The notes under the pieces: generated by a model | The model's database searches: none | Seen by the model: only the letters and a program-made list of their open reading frames with translations | What the model was told of the DNA's origin: nothing | Shown: positions 8,956 through 18,900 of the stretch, one piece after another | Layout of the letters: each line of letters starts with the position of its first letter | Numbering within the stretch: position 1 is the first letter of the stretch | Assembly: GCF_002933395.1 (NCBI RefSeq) | Contig: NZ_PKFN01000008.1 | Location: forward strand, 62,001-126,000 | Source: Yoonia maritima | GTDB lineage: Bacteria; Pseudomonadota; Alphaproteobacteria; Rhodobacterales; Rhodobacteraceae | Length of the DNA: 64,000 nucleotides | Direction of reading: 5' to 3' | Translations under genes and position numbers: made by a program

Positions 8956-9176
8956 CGCGTTATACCCTTTTAGGTTAGCATTCTCGTAGGCTTAGAAGTT
9001 CAACGTTTCGCCAGAAAACCCGTTCGCCGGCATTCATACAGAAGTGGTATGGGCGGCCATCTTCTCCGGCAAGGTGTGGGCCAACATCTATTCGTTGCAA
9101 GCAAGAAAAACCGAAGACTGCCACAGGAACTTTTGAGCGATTGACAGTGCGTTTGTGCGAGCGATCCGTCCATATC

Positions 9177-11195
9177 TCAATTCACCGCAAGGTCATCCAG
9201 GAATTCCGATGCCGGATTGCAGGCTGAAAGCCAAAGACGCTCGCGTGCGCGTGTGGCTGCGACATAGAGAAGATGCCTCTCTGTATCATAAACCTCTCTG
9301 TGAGCCCTTTCATCGGCGGCAAGCATCAGCCGTTCTTCACTGGGTAGGATGTCCGCATCACAGGCCATTACCGCAACCGCGCGATATTCTTGGCCCTTTG
9401 CATCATGCATAAGCACGGTTTGTACGTCCTCGTTCCCAGCTGTGAGAATCGCCTTTTGTGCACGTTGGATTTCAGAATCCGACCTAACGAGTACTGCTAT
9501 GGTTTGTGGTGCGAAATCTTGTGTCAGACAATTTTTTATCCAAGCTGCGACCGCCAATGACTCTTCGTCGTGATGGTCGAATAAGTTGATCTCAGGGGCT
9601 GGGCCGCTGAAAACTGATGACACGCCAAGCCTGCGCTCCTCGCCCCCATCGGCTTCGAGAAGGCGTGGTGGCAGAAGGAGGTCAGATTGGCGACGTATCT
9701 GGTGTGAAGTTCGGTAATTGACTTTCAAACTGCGTGAGCGACCCTGGATATCTACACCTGCAGATTTCCATGGAAAAGCGGCGCGGAATATGCGCTGACC
9801 TATATCACCGGCAAAGAATAATCCGTTCGGTCGCCCCCCCGCCAAAGCAGCTAACAGATGAAGTTCGGGCACTGAAATATCCTGGGCCTCATCCACGACG
9901 ACATGCGAAAAAACAGTGCTATCGAGATGAGAAATCAAGCGATGTAGAACGTCTGCTTCCGTTTCCTTTTTCATCTTGGCGAGGCCATCACGGACTCTGC
10001 CAAAAACGGCCCACATTTCGTCCCTTTTTGACGCCGTCATACGAATTTTTCGACCCAACCGCGGCAGATCACGATAGGTTTCCGCTTGGGTCACATTCCA
10101 AGCATCTATGATAAGCCGCCATTCGTCCTTCAAAAACTCAGTATCGAATTGAGCGCCCTCGGCGTCATTTGCTTCTTCGAGTAACGCTTCAATCTCCGCC
10201 GATGTGGCGATCTCGACCGCACCAAGGTGACTTGAGGCGAGCTCGCGGACAATCTCAGAAAGAGGTGCAACTGTAATACGCTCTCTCACGTCCGGAGTTG
10301 TTGCAGTTAAGCGATCAAGTTTTTCCGCCAACGCGTTTGAGAGGTTTTCATTGAATGTGGTGAGCAGCACTTTCGATTCCGCATCTTCGCTGGCGAGTCG
10401 GACAGCACGGTGTAGGGCGACGACGGTCTTACCTGTGCCTGCAGATCCGATGACACGTGCAGGTCCGTTGAAATTACGATCAACGAACTCTTGTTGAGCT
10501 GGATGTAGGAACACAGCCCATTCATCCCAAGGCGCATCCAGAGCAGCAGCCAACTCAGCCTCATCACCGATGATGCGAAAGCGTCGTTGAGCGTCCGGAT
10601 GGGAATATGGGTCAGAGGCTGGTTCGACACGCACTTCTGGTGCCTCGCCAACTGCTGCTGAGAGCAGTGCTTGTTGGGCCTCTTCAGGAAGGTGTCCCGC
10701 GATGTCCAGAACGGTGTCTTCCGTCGCTTGCCGGACAGTCTCAACCCAGTCCTCTGGAACACCCCAACTTAGCAACGTGTCATCTGCTTCGTTCTCGAAC
10801 AGGAGCGGCTTGCGAACAGCCTCTTGGATGTAATGCTGAACGATGACCTCTTGGACGGATTCGCGGATTTCCACAATCTGTGCAGCGCCCGTTCGGGGGT
10901 GGGTATCAAGCCTGCGCCGCTCGGCCCAATCATATGCGTCGTCATGATGTCCGACGTATGCGAGGAGTGTATCGGCTCCCCGTTTGTGAAGGACAATCCT
11001 GATATCCCGAGTTACCCGCGCTGACCAGAAGCCAGGATCACGGCACCTGTCTATCCGATGGAGTGACAACCCATTGCCTTCCGGATTCTGCTGAATGTCG
11101 AAAGCAGTGATCTTCACCTGCGACTGCTCTTGGCCGGTGAGGCGTTCAAGAGACTTGGTGAAGCTGGAGGCGATGAGGACAGTCAAGAAGTCCAA
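9177..11195 (-). CDS. UvrD-like helicase with N-terminal RelE-fold domain
   Basis: A 672-residue fusion. Residues about 8-97 resemble a RelE/ParE-superfamily toxin domain (FTKSLERL, then WSARVTRDIRIVLHKRG and LLAYVGHHDDAYDWAERRR). Residues about 225-672 form a superfamily 1A helicase: Walker A GSAGTGKT at 250-257, Walker B VVVDEAQD at 432-439, GDIGQRIF, NYRTSHQIR, the DAKGQEYRAV motif and YVAATRARERL. It probably unwinds or translocates on DNA as the last gene of the restriction-modification-like operon. Its start overlaps the preceding gene by 13 bases. Whether the RelE-like part cuts RNA, binds ribosomes or is only a docking module is not visible. Confidence 0.85.
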   Translation of the reverse strand: MDFLTVLIASSFTKSLERLTGQEQSQVKITAFDIQQNPEGNGLSLHRIDRCRDPGFWSARVTRDIRIVLHKRGADTLLAYVGHHDDAYDWAERRRLDTHPRTGAAQIVEIRESVQEVIVQHYIQEAVRKPLLFENEADDTLLSWGVPEDWVETVRQATEDTVLDIAGHLPEEAQQALLSAAVGEAPEVRVEPASDPYSHPDAQRRFRIIGDEAELAAALDAPWDEWAVFLHPAQQEFVDRNFNGPARVIGSAGTGKTVVALHRAVRLASEDAESKVLLTTFNENLSNALAEKLDRLTATTPDVRERITVAPLSEIVRELASSHLGAVEIATSAEIEALLEEANDAEGAQFDTEFLKDEWRLIIDAWNVTQAETYRDLPRLGRKIRMTASKRDEMWAVFGRVRDGLAKMKKETEADVLHRLISHLDSTVFSHVVVDEAQDISVPELHLLAALAGGRPNGLFFAGDIGQRIFRAAFPWKSAGVDIQGRSRSLKVNYRTSHQIRRQSDLLLPPRLLEADGGEERRLGVSSVFSGPAPEINLFDHHDEESLAVAAWIKNCLTQDFAPQTIAVLVRSDSEIQRAQKAILTAGNEDVQTVLMHDAKGQEYRAVAVMACDADILPSEERLMLAADERAHREVYDTERHLLYVAATRARERLWLSACNPASEFLDDLAVN

Positions 11196-12016
11196 CCTGA
11201 TGAAAGAGGAAATCGTGTGCCAAGCATGTAAAGGCCACTATGGACGTCAAGCAAATTCCAGTCTGATTTTCCCTTCAGTAGTTCAAGCATTAAGCCGTTG
11301 TTCTCGTAAATGACTCCTGGCTCCCATCCGCCGCCGTCCAAATCGTTTCCGGCTGGACCCCGCGTTAGTATTTTAGCTTTGTGTAATAATGAAAGTGAAG
11401 CTGCGATTGGGCCGTTTGGTGGCAATGCGACGGACCCTGGATCGCGGAGATCAGCAGCGACTAAAGGCTTAGCGAACAGCGCGACCATGAACATTGCAGT
11501 CGCGTTCCATGTCCCCATGTAACGAGGTCGAGGCTGTGATGGTGAGACAAGCGGTGTCATCCATCTTGTCTGAGCACGAGCCATCGCCTGTAGACCATCT
11601 GGAAGTTCCGCTGGCAATCGGACCATGGAGAACATTTGGTGCCCACTGGTCAAGGAATCGAGAATAGGTTGTCGCCCTCTTTCAAGATGGAAACTGCTCG
11701 CGTCTCGCAACGCGGCAGGGTCCAACGTTTCGAGCGCAATTGTCGCTGCGTCCGTAAAGTCCTCTTCGATTCGAGCAAGATGCCCCCAGCCTAAGCCGAC
11801 AGCGTAGCAAACGTGCCACGGGTTGCGATCTGAGAATTTGGCGAGATGCGAAGTGATCTCATCAAAGGCGAATTCATTTAACTTTTCACTGCCTTGGTGA
11901 AGCATTTCCTGAATCTTCGTGCGCGCAGGGCCACCGCCAGCGCCACCGCCTTTGTCACACAACTCGTTAAACTGTTCTTGCACTTTGTTTAGGGGCTTAC
12001 CAATTTTCATGCTCAT
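11183..12016 (-). CDS. Unknown 277-residue protein of the defence operon
   Basis: I do not recognise this family. The protein has a Gly-rich stretch near residues 22-30 (DKGGGAGGGPAR), a mixed alpha/beta-looking middle with HVCYAVGLGWGHLARIEEDF, and a region around 165-215 with GTWNATAMFMVALFAKPLVAADL. No catalytic motif, signal peptide or transmembrane segment is evident. It starts in a four-base overlap with the Mod gene and overlaps the RelE-UvrD gene by 13 bases, so it is made together with them and is likely an obligatory part of the same system. Confidence 0.7.
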   Translation of the reverse strand: MSMKIGKPLNKVQEQFNELCDKGGGAGGGPARTKIQEMLHQGSEKLNEFAFDEITSHLAKFSDRNPWHVCYAVGLGWGHLARIEEDFTDAATIALETLDPAALRDASSFHLERGRQPILDSLTSGHQMFSMVRLPAELPDGLQAMARAQTRWMTPLVSPSQPRPRYMGTWNATAMFMVALFAKPLVAADLRDPGSVALPPNGPIAASLSLLHKAKILTRGPAGNDLDGGGWEPGVIYENNGLMLELLKGKSDWNLLDVHSGLYMLGTRFPLSSGWTS

Positions 12017-15000
12017 GACACCCCCATCACCTTCATTACTTCATCCCCAAGGTGGTTGATCACCTTCACTGCAATTCGCCCGGATTTCGGCCGCACGAAG
12101 GACCGCGAGGTCGTGCGCTTCAGGCTCTCCCAAGCTTCCTCGTCAATCTCCCCCTTCAGGGTTGCGCGCAGCTGTTTGTAGGGCACGTCAGCCCCTGGGA
12201 AATATGCCTGCCGCACAAAGAAGCTTTCGCCCGAGTAATCCGTGTCGATGAACCAGCAGGCGATGTCGTCTGCGTCGCTGCTTTCGACTTCGCCGGTCTG
12301 GGGGCGGAAAATGTCCACACCTTTCAATTCAACGCGTAGGCGGTCGCCTTCTTCCAACAATTCGATGTCTGGCTCGCCGAAGACGACGAACAGGTTGCCG
12401 CCGCCTGCTTTCAAATCTCCCGCCATGTGCAGGTCGGCGTTCATGCGGGCGTGCAGGATCGGGATACGGCCCAGGCGGTGGAATTCCTGCGCGTGGGCCT
12501 CGAAGTTGAAGGCGCAGGCGATGACGATGTCGAAACCAGCATCCGCAGCCTCGCGCGCGGCATCGACCAGATCGGCGCGGCTGACGGTGCCGTATTCGGG
12601 GCCGATAAAGATACCGGCGCGGCGCGGCGTGTCGCCTTCCATATACTGGCCCGTCGCGGCGATCCATTGGCCGTCCCATGCGGTCAGGGTGTCAAATTTA
12701 ATCGCGTCTTTCTTGTCTTGCTGATGCACCCCGGCTTTGCCGAGGTTTTCCATAATCGCCTTATAGTAATTCTCGGCCTCCATTTCGGACGCGGGGCGCT
12801 TGCCGCGGGAGGCGTCGATCTCGTCGATCAGCTCTCCATGTTCATCCACGGCCTGCGTGCGGTGGGGCGAGAGGCTTTCAACCGTGAACGGCCCCGCGAC
12901 GCGGACGCGTTTTTTATCCTCATAGGGCTTGTCATAGAGGAATTCGTGATCGGCCTTGGCGGCGATGGAGGCGTCGATTTCGGACTGCCGCGCGATGCGT
13001 GCCTTCCAGAAAGCCTCTAACGCTGTCACAGCGGCGTCGGGCCATGGCAGGCGGGGATCGTCTGGCAGGTCGTCAAAAGTGAACTTGGCGCTGCGCACAT
13101 GGTTCAGTTCGGCCAGAGCGCGTTTGGCGGCAGCGGTGGGCGTGCCGGTTTTTGAGGTCTTCTTGGCGGTGTCGAGCAGTTTGCGGTGCTCTGCGGGCCA
13201 CGGCGTGCCGGGGGTGCGGGGGATTTCCCATTCCATGAAGCCATTGGCGGGGGCCTCTTCGCCGCTGGGCATGGTGACGGTGCCAGAGGCGGTGAAGTCG
13301 ATGTTTTGCCCTGCGCGTCCGCCTGTATCGATAGGGAAAGGCGTGGCGTGACCGGCAAGGGCCGTGTTGAGCGCTGCGCGGGCATCCTCGACAGCTGGTT
13401 GCAGCTTGTTCCAGATCACGTCGATTTCGGTGTTGTCCGCGATTGATTTTAAGGCGATCCGAGGAGCACGTTCGTAAACAAAGCCATGGCGGATATCGTT
13501 GTGGGTGGCGTGGGGCGCGGGAGCTTCGCGTGTGACTTCAGCGGTTTTCTTTACCCCCTCAGCGCTGTCGGCGAGCAAATACCACGGATATTTCGCCCCC
13601 ATGACCCGAGTGCGTGCAAGGGCAAGGGCGACGCGAGAGGTGTCGATGGTGATCCAGCGACGGCCCCACTGCTCAGCAACATGCGCGGTAGTGCCGGAGC
13701 CACAGGTGGGATCGAGAACGAGATCGCCAGGGTCAGTGGTCATAAGAAGGCAGCGTTGGACAGCAATTACGCTGGTTTGAACGACATAAATTGGATAGTT
13801 TTCGCTGTGTATGTCTTCCCAAATATTTGAGAAGCTCTCTTGGTTCCAATCACTCCAAAACATGATTCCGCCAACAGCATTTCCTGTCCCAGAAAAAAGG
13901 CGACTTGAATGAGCTAACCTTGGAAGCTGTTCCTCAAGGCCAAATCGCCACTGTTTGTTAGGGCCACATTTCCGAGGCAAGCCCTGAAAGTTAAAGTCTC
14001 CACTTCGAGTCTTGCTTGGGTGTTGGCTGACGATCGGATAATCGACACGCGCCCAATCAGCACCATCATCCAAAAGGTGTTCAATATCTTCGTCGGCATA
14101 CGTCGACCTCTGCCTCACAATCCCCTCTCGTTTTACTAATGCGGTCATTTTTGAGCCCGCCCCTGGATCACGTCTTGCTCGATAAAGTTGACGCAGCTTC
14201 ATTTTGTCCCGCTTTTTGCAGAACCAAACGATATAGTCGTTTACAGGGTCGGTTGGTGATGTCGAACTTTTCTTTTTGAAGACGATATCGACAACGTGAT
14301 TTTCCTCGCCGAAAATTTCATCCATCATCGCTCGGACTCGATGAACGTTTTCCTCACCTATCTGAACGAAACAACTTCCGCTGTCTGTAAGCAACTCTCT
14401 CGCAATTGTCAGGCGATCACGTAGGTAACTTAAATAAGAATGAATTCCATCGCGCCATGTATCACGGAAAGCTTTAACCTGTTCGGGCTCACGAGTTAGA
14501 TGATCCGACTTTCCGTCTGTCACGTCGCGAGAAGTCGTAGACCATTGAAAGTTGGACTGGAATTTGATGCCATAGGGCGGGTCAATGAAGATTGTTTGCA
14601 CCTGACCGCGCAGGCCCTCACGCTCGGCCAGTGAGGCCATCACCTGCAACCCGTCGCCCAAGATCATCCGGTTCGACCATTTGCGCGAATGGCGGTAGAA
14701 TTCCACCTCTGCCTCGCGGTCTTCCTCATCCAAACCAAAGTGGCCAAACAGATCATCCGCCTTTTCCCGCTCGGCCCGCAGATCGTCGATCAGCGCCTTG
14801 GGATGCACCTGTTCCTGCATATAGATCGGCGGCGCGTCCACGGTCAGCTCTGCCTGATCCGGGTCCTTCCCGCGCCAGACCAGCTGCGGATCCAGATCCC
14901 GGTTGCGCCGCTCCCACGCGGTGCGGATCGGTGCCTTGTCGTCCGGCTCCATCACCGATTCAAGCTCGGCCGACGGAATGTTCGCGCGGGTTTCGTCGTG

Positions 15001-15033
15001 GGTGATATTGCCGATTGGCTTTTCGTCGTTCAT
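12013..15033 (-). CDS. Type III-like site-specific DNA methyltransferase (Mod)
   Basis: A 1006-residue beta-class adenine/cytosine N-methyltransferase. The catalytic motif FIDPPYGIKF (DPPY at 151-154) precedes the AdoMet-binding motif DPTCGSGTTAHVAEQWG (441-447), the beta-class order, with the target-recognition region between. Residues about 480-1006 form a long C-terminal extension unlike simple Mod proteins, probably for contact with partner proteins. It methylates the host recognition site to protect it. Bases about 13750-14570 (the recognition region) are visibly more AT-rich than both flanks. Start overlaps the DUF4268 gene stop by four bases. Confidence 0.9.
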   Translation of the reverse strand: MNDEKPIGNITHDETRANIPSAELESVMEPDDKAPIRTAWERRNRDLDPQLVWRGKDPDQAELTVDAPPIYMQEQVHPKALIDDLRAEREKADDLFGHFGLDEEDREAEVEFYRHSRKWSNRMILGDGLQVMASLAEREGLRGQVQTIFIDPPYGIKFQSNFQWSTTSRDVTDGKSDHLTREPEQVKAFRDTWRDGIHSYLSYLRDRLTIARELLTDSGSCFVQIGEENVHRVRAMMDEIFGEENHVVDIVFKKKSSTSPTDPVNDYIVWFCKKRDKMKLRQLYRARRDPGAGSKMTALVKREGIVRQRSTYADEDIEHLLDDGADWARVDYPIVSQHPSKTRSGDFNFQGLPRKCGPNKQWRFGLEEQLPRLAHSSRLFSGTGNAVGGIMFWSDWNQESFSNIWEDIHSENYPIYVVQTSVIAVQRCLLMTTDPGDLVLDPTCGSGTTAHVAEQWGRRWITIDTSRVALALARTRVMGAKYPWYLLADSAEGVKKTAEVTREAPAPHATHNDIRHGFVYERAPRIALKSIADNTEIDVIWNKLQPAVEDARAALNTALAGHATPFPIDTGGRAGQNIDFTASGTVTMPSGEEAPANGFMEWEIPRTPGTPWPAEHRKLLDTAKKTSKTGTPTAAAKRALAELNHVRSAKFTFDDLPDDPRLPWPDAAVTALEAFWKARIARQSEIDASIAAKADHEFLYDKPYEDKKRVRVAGPFTVESLSPHRTQAVDEHGELIDEIDASRGKRPASEMEAENYYKAIMENLGKAGVHQQDKKDAIKFDTLTAWDGQWIAATGQYMEGDTPRRAGIFIGPEYGTVSRADLVDAAREAADAGFDIVIACAFNFEAHAQEFHRLGRIPILHARMNADLHMAGDLKAGGGNLFVVFGEPDIELLEEGDRLRVELKGVDIFRPQTGEVESSDADDIACWFIDTDYSGESFFVRQAYFPGADVPYKQLRATLKGEIDEEAWESLKRTTSRSFVRPKSGRIAVKVINHLGDEVMKVMGVS

Positions 15034-15956
15034 GTTTTTGCCTCCGCTATCGTCGCAAGCGCGGCGAGATATGCTTTTCTTGTTGTTTCAAACCAGTCGA
15101 TCAATGCGTCCTGCTGCGTCGGGTCGACGTGGGTCATGTTCACTTCTTTACTTAGGAATCCACTCTGACCACCTGCATAGACCGCGCCCAATTGCTCTTC
15201 GAGTTCGGCGGCATGGGGCGTAAGTGATCTTGCGATAGGCTCGTAGGGCTCACCACGTGCCCCCCGCAAGAAAATGCCACTTTGGGACTGTCCGATCCAG
15301 AGTGTAAGCTTAGCTGACTTTACCAGCCCAGGAACTTGCAACCATGTGGACGAGGCTCCTCCGGGGCGAAGCCCCCAATCTGCCGCCTCGGGGTGCTTTT
15401 CCAGATAGGCGGTCCAGAACGCCTCGCGCCGAGCGCCGATACTGCCGTCTCGTTTCACTTCGCGAGATTTGCGGGTAAGCTGACGATCCCAATCGTTGGG
15501 CTTTTCAACCACTTCGAAGATCGGGGCGAACGGGCTGTCACCGATCTTTACGACACGGGCTTTGATTGCGAAGAAGGAAAACCCGTCTGCTGTATGTTGA
15601 TTAAGCCAACGGATCGCCGACAAATGAGGTTCGCGGAAACGCGGCGCGATCCAAATGACTGTCTGAGCATCAAGCCCCGCAAGGTAAGTCATGATCTGCC
15701 CGAGATGGGTATGATCTGTCTGTTCAAGCTGGTTCTCAATGAGCACAACGCTGTCGTCTGCCGGGTTTCTTGCAAGGATATCCGCGGCAAAGGACTCAAC
15801 ACGCACCTCTTGGCCCGTGAGTTCCAGAGGTATTCCGATCACTTCCGACAAGTGGTCGATGTTTTCGGCCAACCATGGGGTGAATTCGTGTGCTTCGTGC
15901 CTCCAGGCATCGCGCAGCGGTAGGTCGACCAGGCGACCGAATTCTATATCAGTCAT
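15030..15956 (-). CDS. DUF4268 nuclease-like protein
   Basis: A 308-residue protein. The first half has a PD-(D/E)xK-like core: AADILARNPADDSVVLIENQLEQTDH split as Asp59, Glu74 and Gln76, followed by the helix with HLGQIMTYLAGL and WIAPRF. This is the NucS/DUF4268 type of nuclease fold. The C-terminal half (from about 170, GARREAFWTAYLEKHPEAADWG) is the DUF4268 domain proper. It lies between the Res and Mod genes, overlapping both by four bases, and probably contributes a second nuclease or DNA-binding function to the system. Activity is inferred from the fold pattern only. Confidence 0.8.
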   Translation of the reverse strand: MTDIEFGRLVDLPLRDAWRHEAHEFTPWLAENIDHLSEVIGIPLELTGQEVRVESFAADILARNPADDSVVLIENQLEQTDHTHLGQIMTYLAGLDAQTVIWIAPRFREPHLSAIRWLNQHTADGFSFFAIKARVVKIGDSPFAPIFEVVEKPNDWDRQLTRKSREVKRDGSIGARREAFWTAYLEKHPEAADWGLRPGGASSTWLQVPGLVKSAKLTLWIGQSQSGIFLRGARGEPYEPIARSLTPHAAELEEQLGAVYAGGQSGFLSKEVNMTHVDPTQQDALIDWFETTRKAYLAALATIAEAKT

Positions 15957-18900
15957 GCTGGTTCCTTTGCGCTTATCAGGCTGCCAATTGCGGCGTCCAG
16001 ATCGGGCCGGAAGTCATGCAGGCTGCGCAATTCGGCAAAACCCCATTCACCATAGGTGCCGAGACGATTGATAGCGGGCACCCATTTGTCGCGCATCGTC
16101 GCGGTTTTGAGAACAACATCGTGACCACGGAAGCCTTTGATCTCAACCACCAGCGTCACGGGCGGCTGGCCCTCGGGGGTCTTCAGGCGGATCAGGAAAT
16201 CGGGGCGGTAATTGTGCGTTTCGCCTTCTCGCGAATAGGGCACCTCGAAACCAAGATTGTGGTTCTTGGTGTAGGCCGCAACATCCGGATGATCGTCCAG
16301 CATCTGCGCGAACTTTGCCTCCCAATCCTGATCGGTGATGATCCAGTTGAGGTGGCTGCGCTCCGGGTGGGGCGCGTGACGGCTGGTTTTGCTGGTCTGA
16401 AAGTTGATGTTCATGGTCGACCCATCAGGCGAGAACGGGTCAAGGATGGCGCGGATGATCGGGTCGCGGTCCGGTTGATCCATCAGCAGACCTTCGAACA
16501 GATCGCAAAGTTCATCCTTGAGTTGCCAGTATTTCAGCTGTGCAGGGTAAGTGCCGCCCTTGCAGACCAGTTTGTCAGATTTAAGGAAGTCGAGAGCGAT
16601 ACGTTTGGCCTTGGAGATAAGCCGCAGATCGACAGGTTTGTTGGCGTCACGCCGTTTTTCCGCGATCCAGTAACTGGCGATATCGTAGGCGATGGCAGAC
16701 GGGCGCGCGTCCTTCAGGTGTTCCAGATCAAGCTTGTGCCGTTCGCCGACGATGCCCGACATCTGCACTTCGGTCGCGGCACGGACCTTGTCGGGATCAA
16801 GCACGTAGGGCTCCATACGGTCCAAGTCGACCTCGAGCCTTTCTTGCGGAAAATCAGTGCGGAAGCCCGCTACACGCGGGAAAACGATTTCGAGGTGGTC
16901 GCGCGCGGGGCTGACAGCATGAACATGAATCACTTCGCGCGGCTTCTGAGGTGGATTGACGGTTGGCTCGCCAAAATTGAGTCCGTCGATACCCATGATG
17001 TCCGCGTATTCGGGTTGGAATAGACCGGTTTCTGGATCAGCATCGTAGGAGAGACGGCGTAGGGCGCGGCCAATGACCTGCTCGCAGATCAGGCGCGATC
17101 CGAAGGCGCGTAGGCCCATGATGTGAGTAACATTATTCGCATCCCAGCCTTCCGTTAGCATGGACACCGAGACGACACAGCGCACTTGCCCACCAAGCCG
17201 GCCTTTTCTGCCAACCGTGTTCATTACCTCGCGCAGAATTTCTGCATCGCTGATTTCGCCGGCTGCGGTGTCGCGGCTTGCTCTCTCGCGGCGGAACGCT
17301 TCGATTTCTGTCGCATGCGCATCGCGGAAGGATTTATCGACTTCACCACCGGATTCCAGCGCTGCACTGTCGATCAGGATGGTTCTTGGCTTTTCCATGC
17401 GTTGGTGGTGGTCGTCGTAGTTTCGGAACAGTTCAAGATGGCCCGGTTCCACGGTTTCAGTGCCATCCTCATCTGCCCTTATGAAGCCCGCTATGTAGTC
17501 CCGAACGAGTTCGGAGTTTGTTGTATTGTTGCAGACAACAATGAAAACAGGTGGAATTCCGACGCCTGCTTTTTCCCATTCCTGATAGGTTTTTTCGTAG
17601 TGGCCGTAGAGAGCATCCAAAGCTACTTTCAATTCGATCGGGAGCTTGTTTGGGTCATATTTTGTCGCGGATTTCCGACTGCCACCCGGCATCTTTTTTC
17701 GAATTGCGGGCCATAAATTCCGGTACATGACTTTTTCGCCATCGGCACGGTTATCCGCAACCGGAACACGAGGCAATTTGACGATGCCACATTCGATTGC
17801 GTCCATCAGGGAAAAATCTGTCATGACCCAGGGAAAAAGAGTCCCTTCAAGCCAGCCAGATCCGGATAGAAAAAACGGAGTTGCTGAAAGGTCATAGACG
17901 ACCTTTACACCCTGTTGCCGATTAAGCGCTTCGAGACCGGAAATCCAGAGGCGAGCTGCCTCACTATTCTCATCTGCTTCCTTTCGGTCATCACCGGTTA
18001 ATTTTTCCAGTTCTGCCTGTGGTCTTTCACGGTAGCAGTGATGCGCTTCATCGTTGATAACCACAACATCTTTGATATTCATCAGGTCGCCCATGACCCT
18101 TTGAACCATCTGCCCTTCTGTCTCCTGAGTGTTGAGCTTCTCACCGTGCCCCTCGAGAGCTTTTCGGGTGCCGGTCGCGGCATCAAATGTCTCGCGCAAC
18201 TTGAATGCATGATAGTTGGTGATTACGATCTTCGCCTTGTTCATTTCCGGAAAAAATTCGTGGGGTACCAAGTTTCGAGTTACATAGTAGCTCTCAGCGT
18301 CATTGGGCATCAGAACACGTAGGCGGTCACGAATTGTAATGCCAGGCGCTACGATTAAGAAACCGCGGGAGAACCGCTTGCTGTTCGACGCACGCACTGA
18401 ATTCAACGTCTGCCATGCAATGAGCATAGCCATGACCGTGGTTTTACCGGCACCAGTTGCCAACTTGAACGCGATCCGCATGAGATCTGGCATCGTCGCT
18501 TGCGGTGCCACATCCTCCGGCAGAACCGCAAAATTGTTGGCGATTTTTATTCTATCTAAAAAACGTTTGCCGCGACGACCGGCTTGGGGGGCCACTTCAG
18601 CCAGCCAGATCGCAGCCTCTACCGCTTCAAGTTGGCAAAAAAACGGTCGGATCGTTTGTGAACTATCAGATTGAATGGACCGCCAATGTTGAAGCAACCG
18701 CTGGGTTACAGGCGTCACATTCCATTGTGCTGGGTTCGTCTGTTTTCTCCAGGCGTCAAGCTCCATTCTTAGCTCGTTCACGATTTTCGATGGGCTCATA
18801 TCTGTCGTCTCAGTTGACAGGTCATCGTCAAACAGCATCTTGGACTGGCTTCGATCAGACTTGGAGGACGTGCCAGGTAGGGCCGTCAGAAGTTCGGAAG

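Noticed and set aside
6990..9027. CGTTCGCCGGC repeated near 6990 and 9017 as candidate island repeats
   Set aside because: Short, no extension, and neither lies at a sensible boundary with the recombinase end.
6310..9100. ATTCGTTGCAAG occurring near 6312 and 9090
   Set aside because: Twelve-base matches are expected many times by chance in 64 kb; no flanking similarity.
12329..13351. Long open frames opposite or shifted to the Mod gene
   Set aside because: High-GC shadow frames; composition is low-complexity and the Mod frame carries all motifs.
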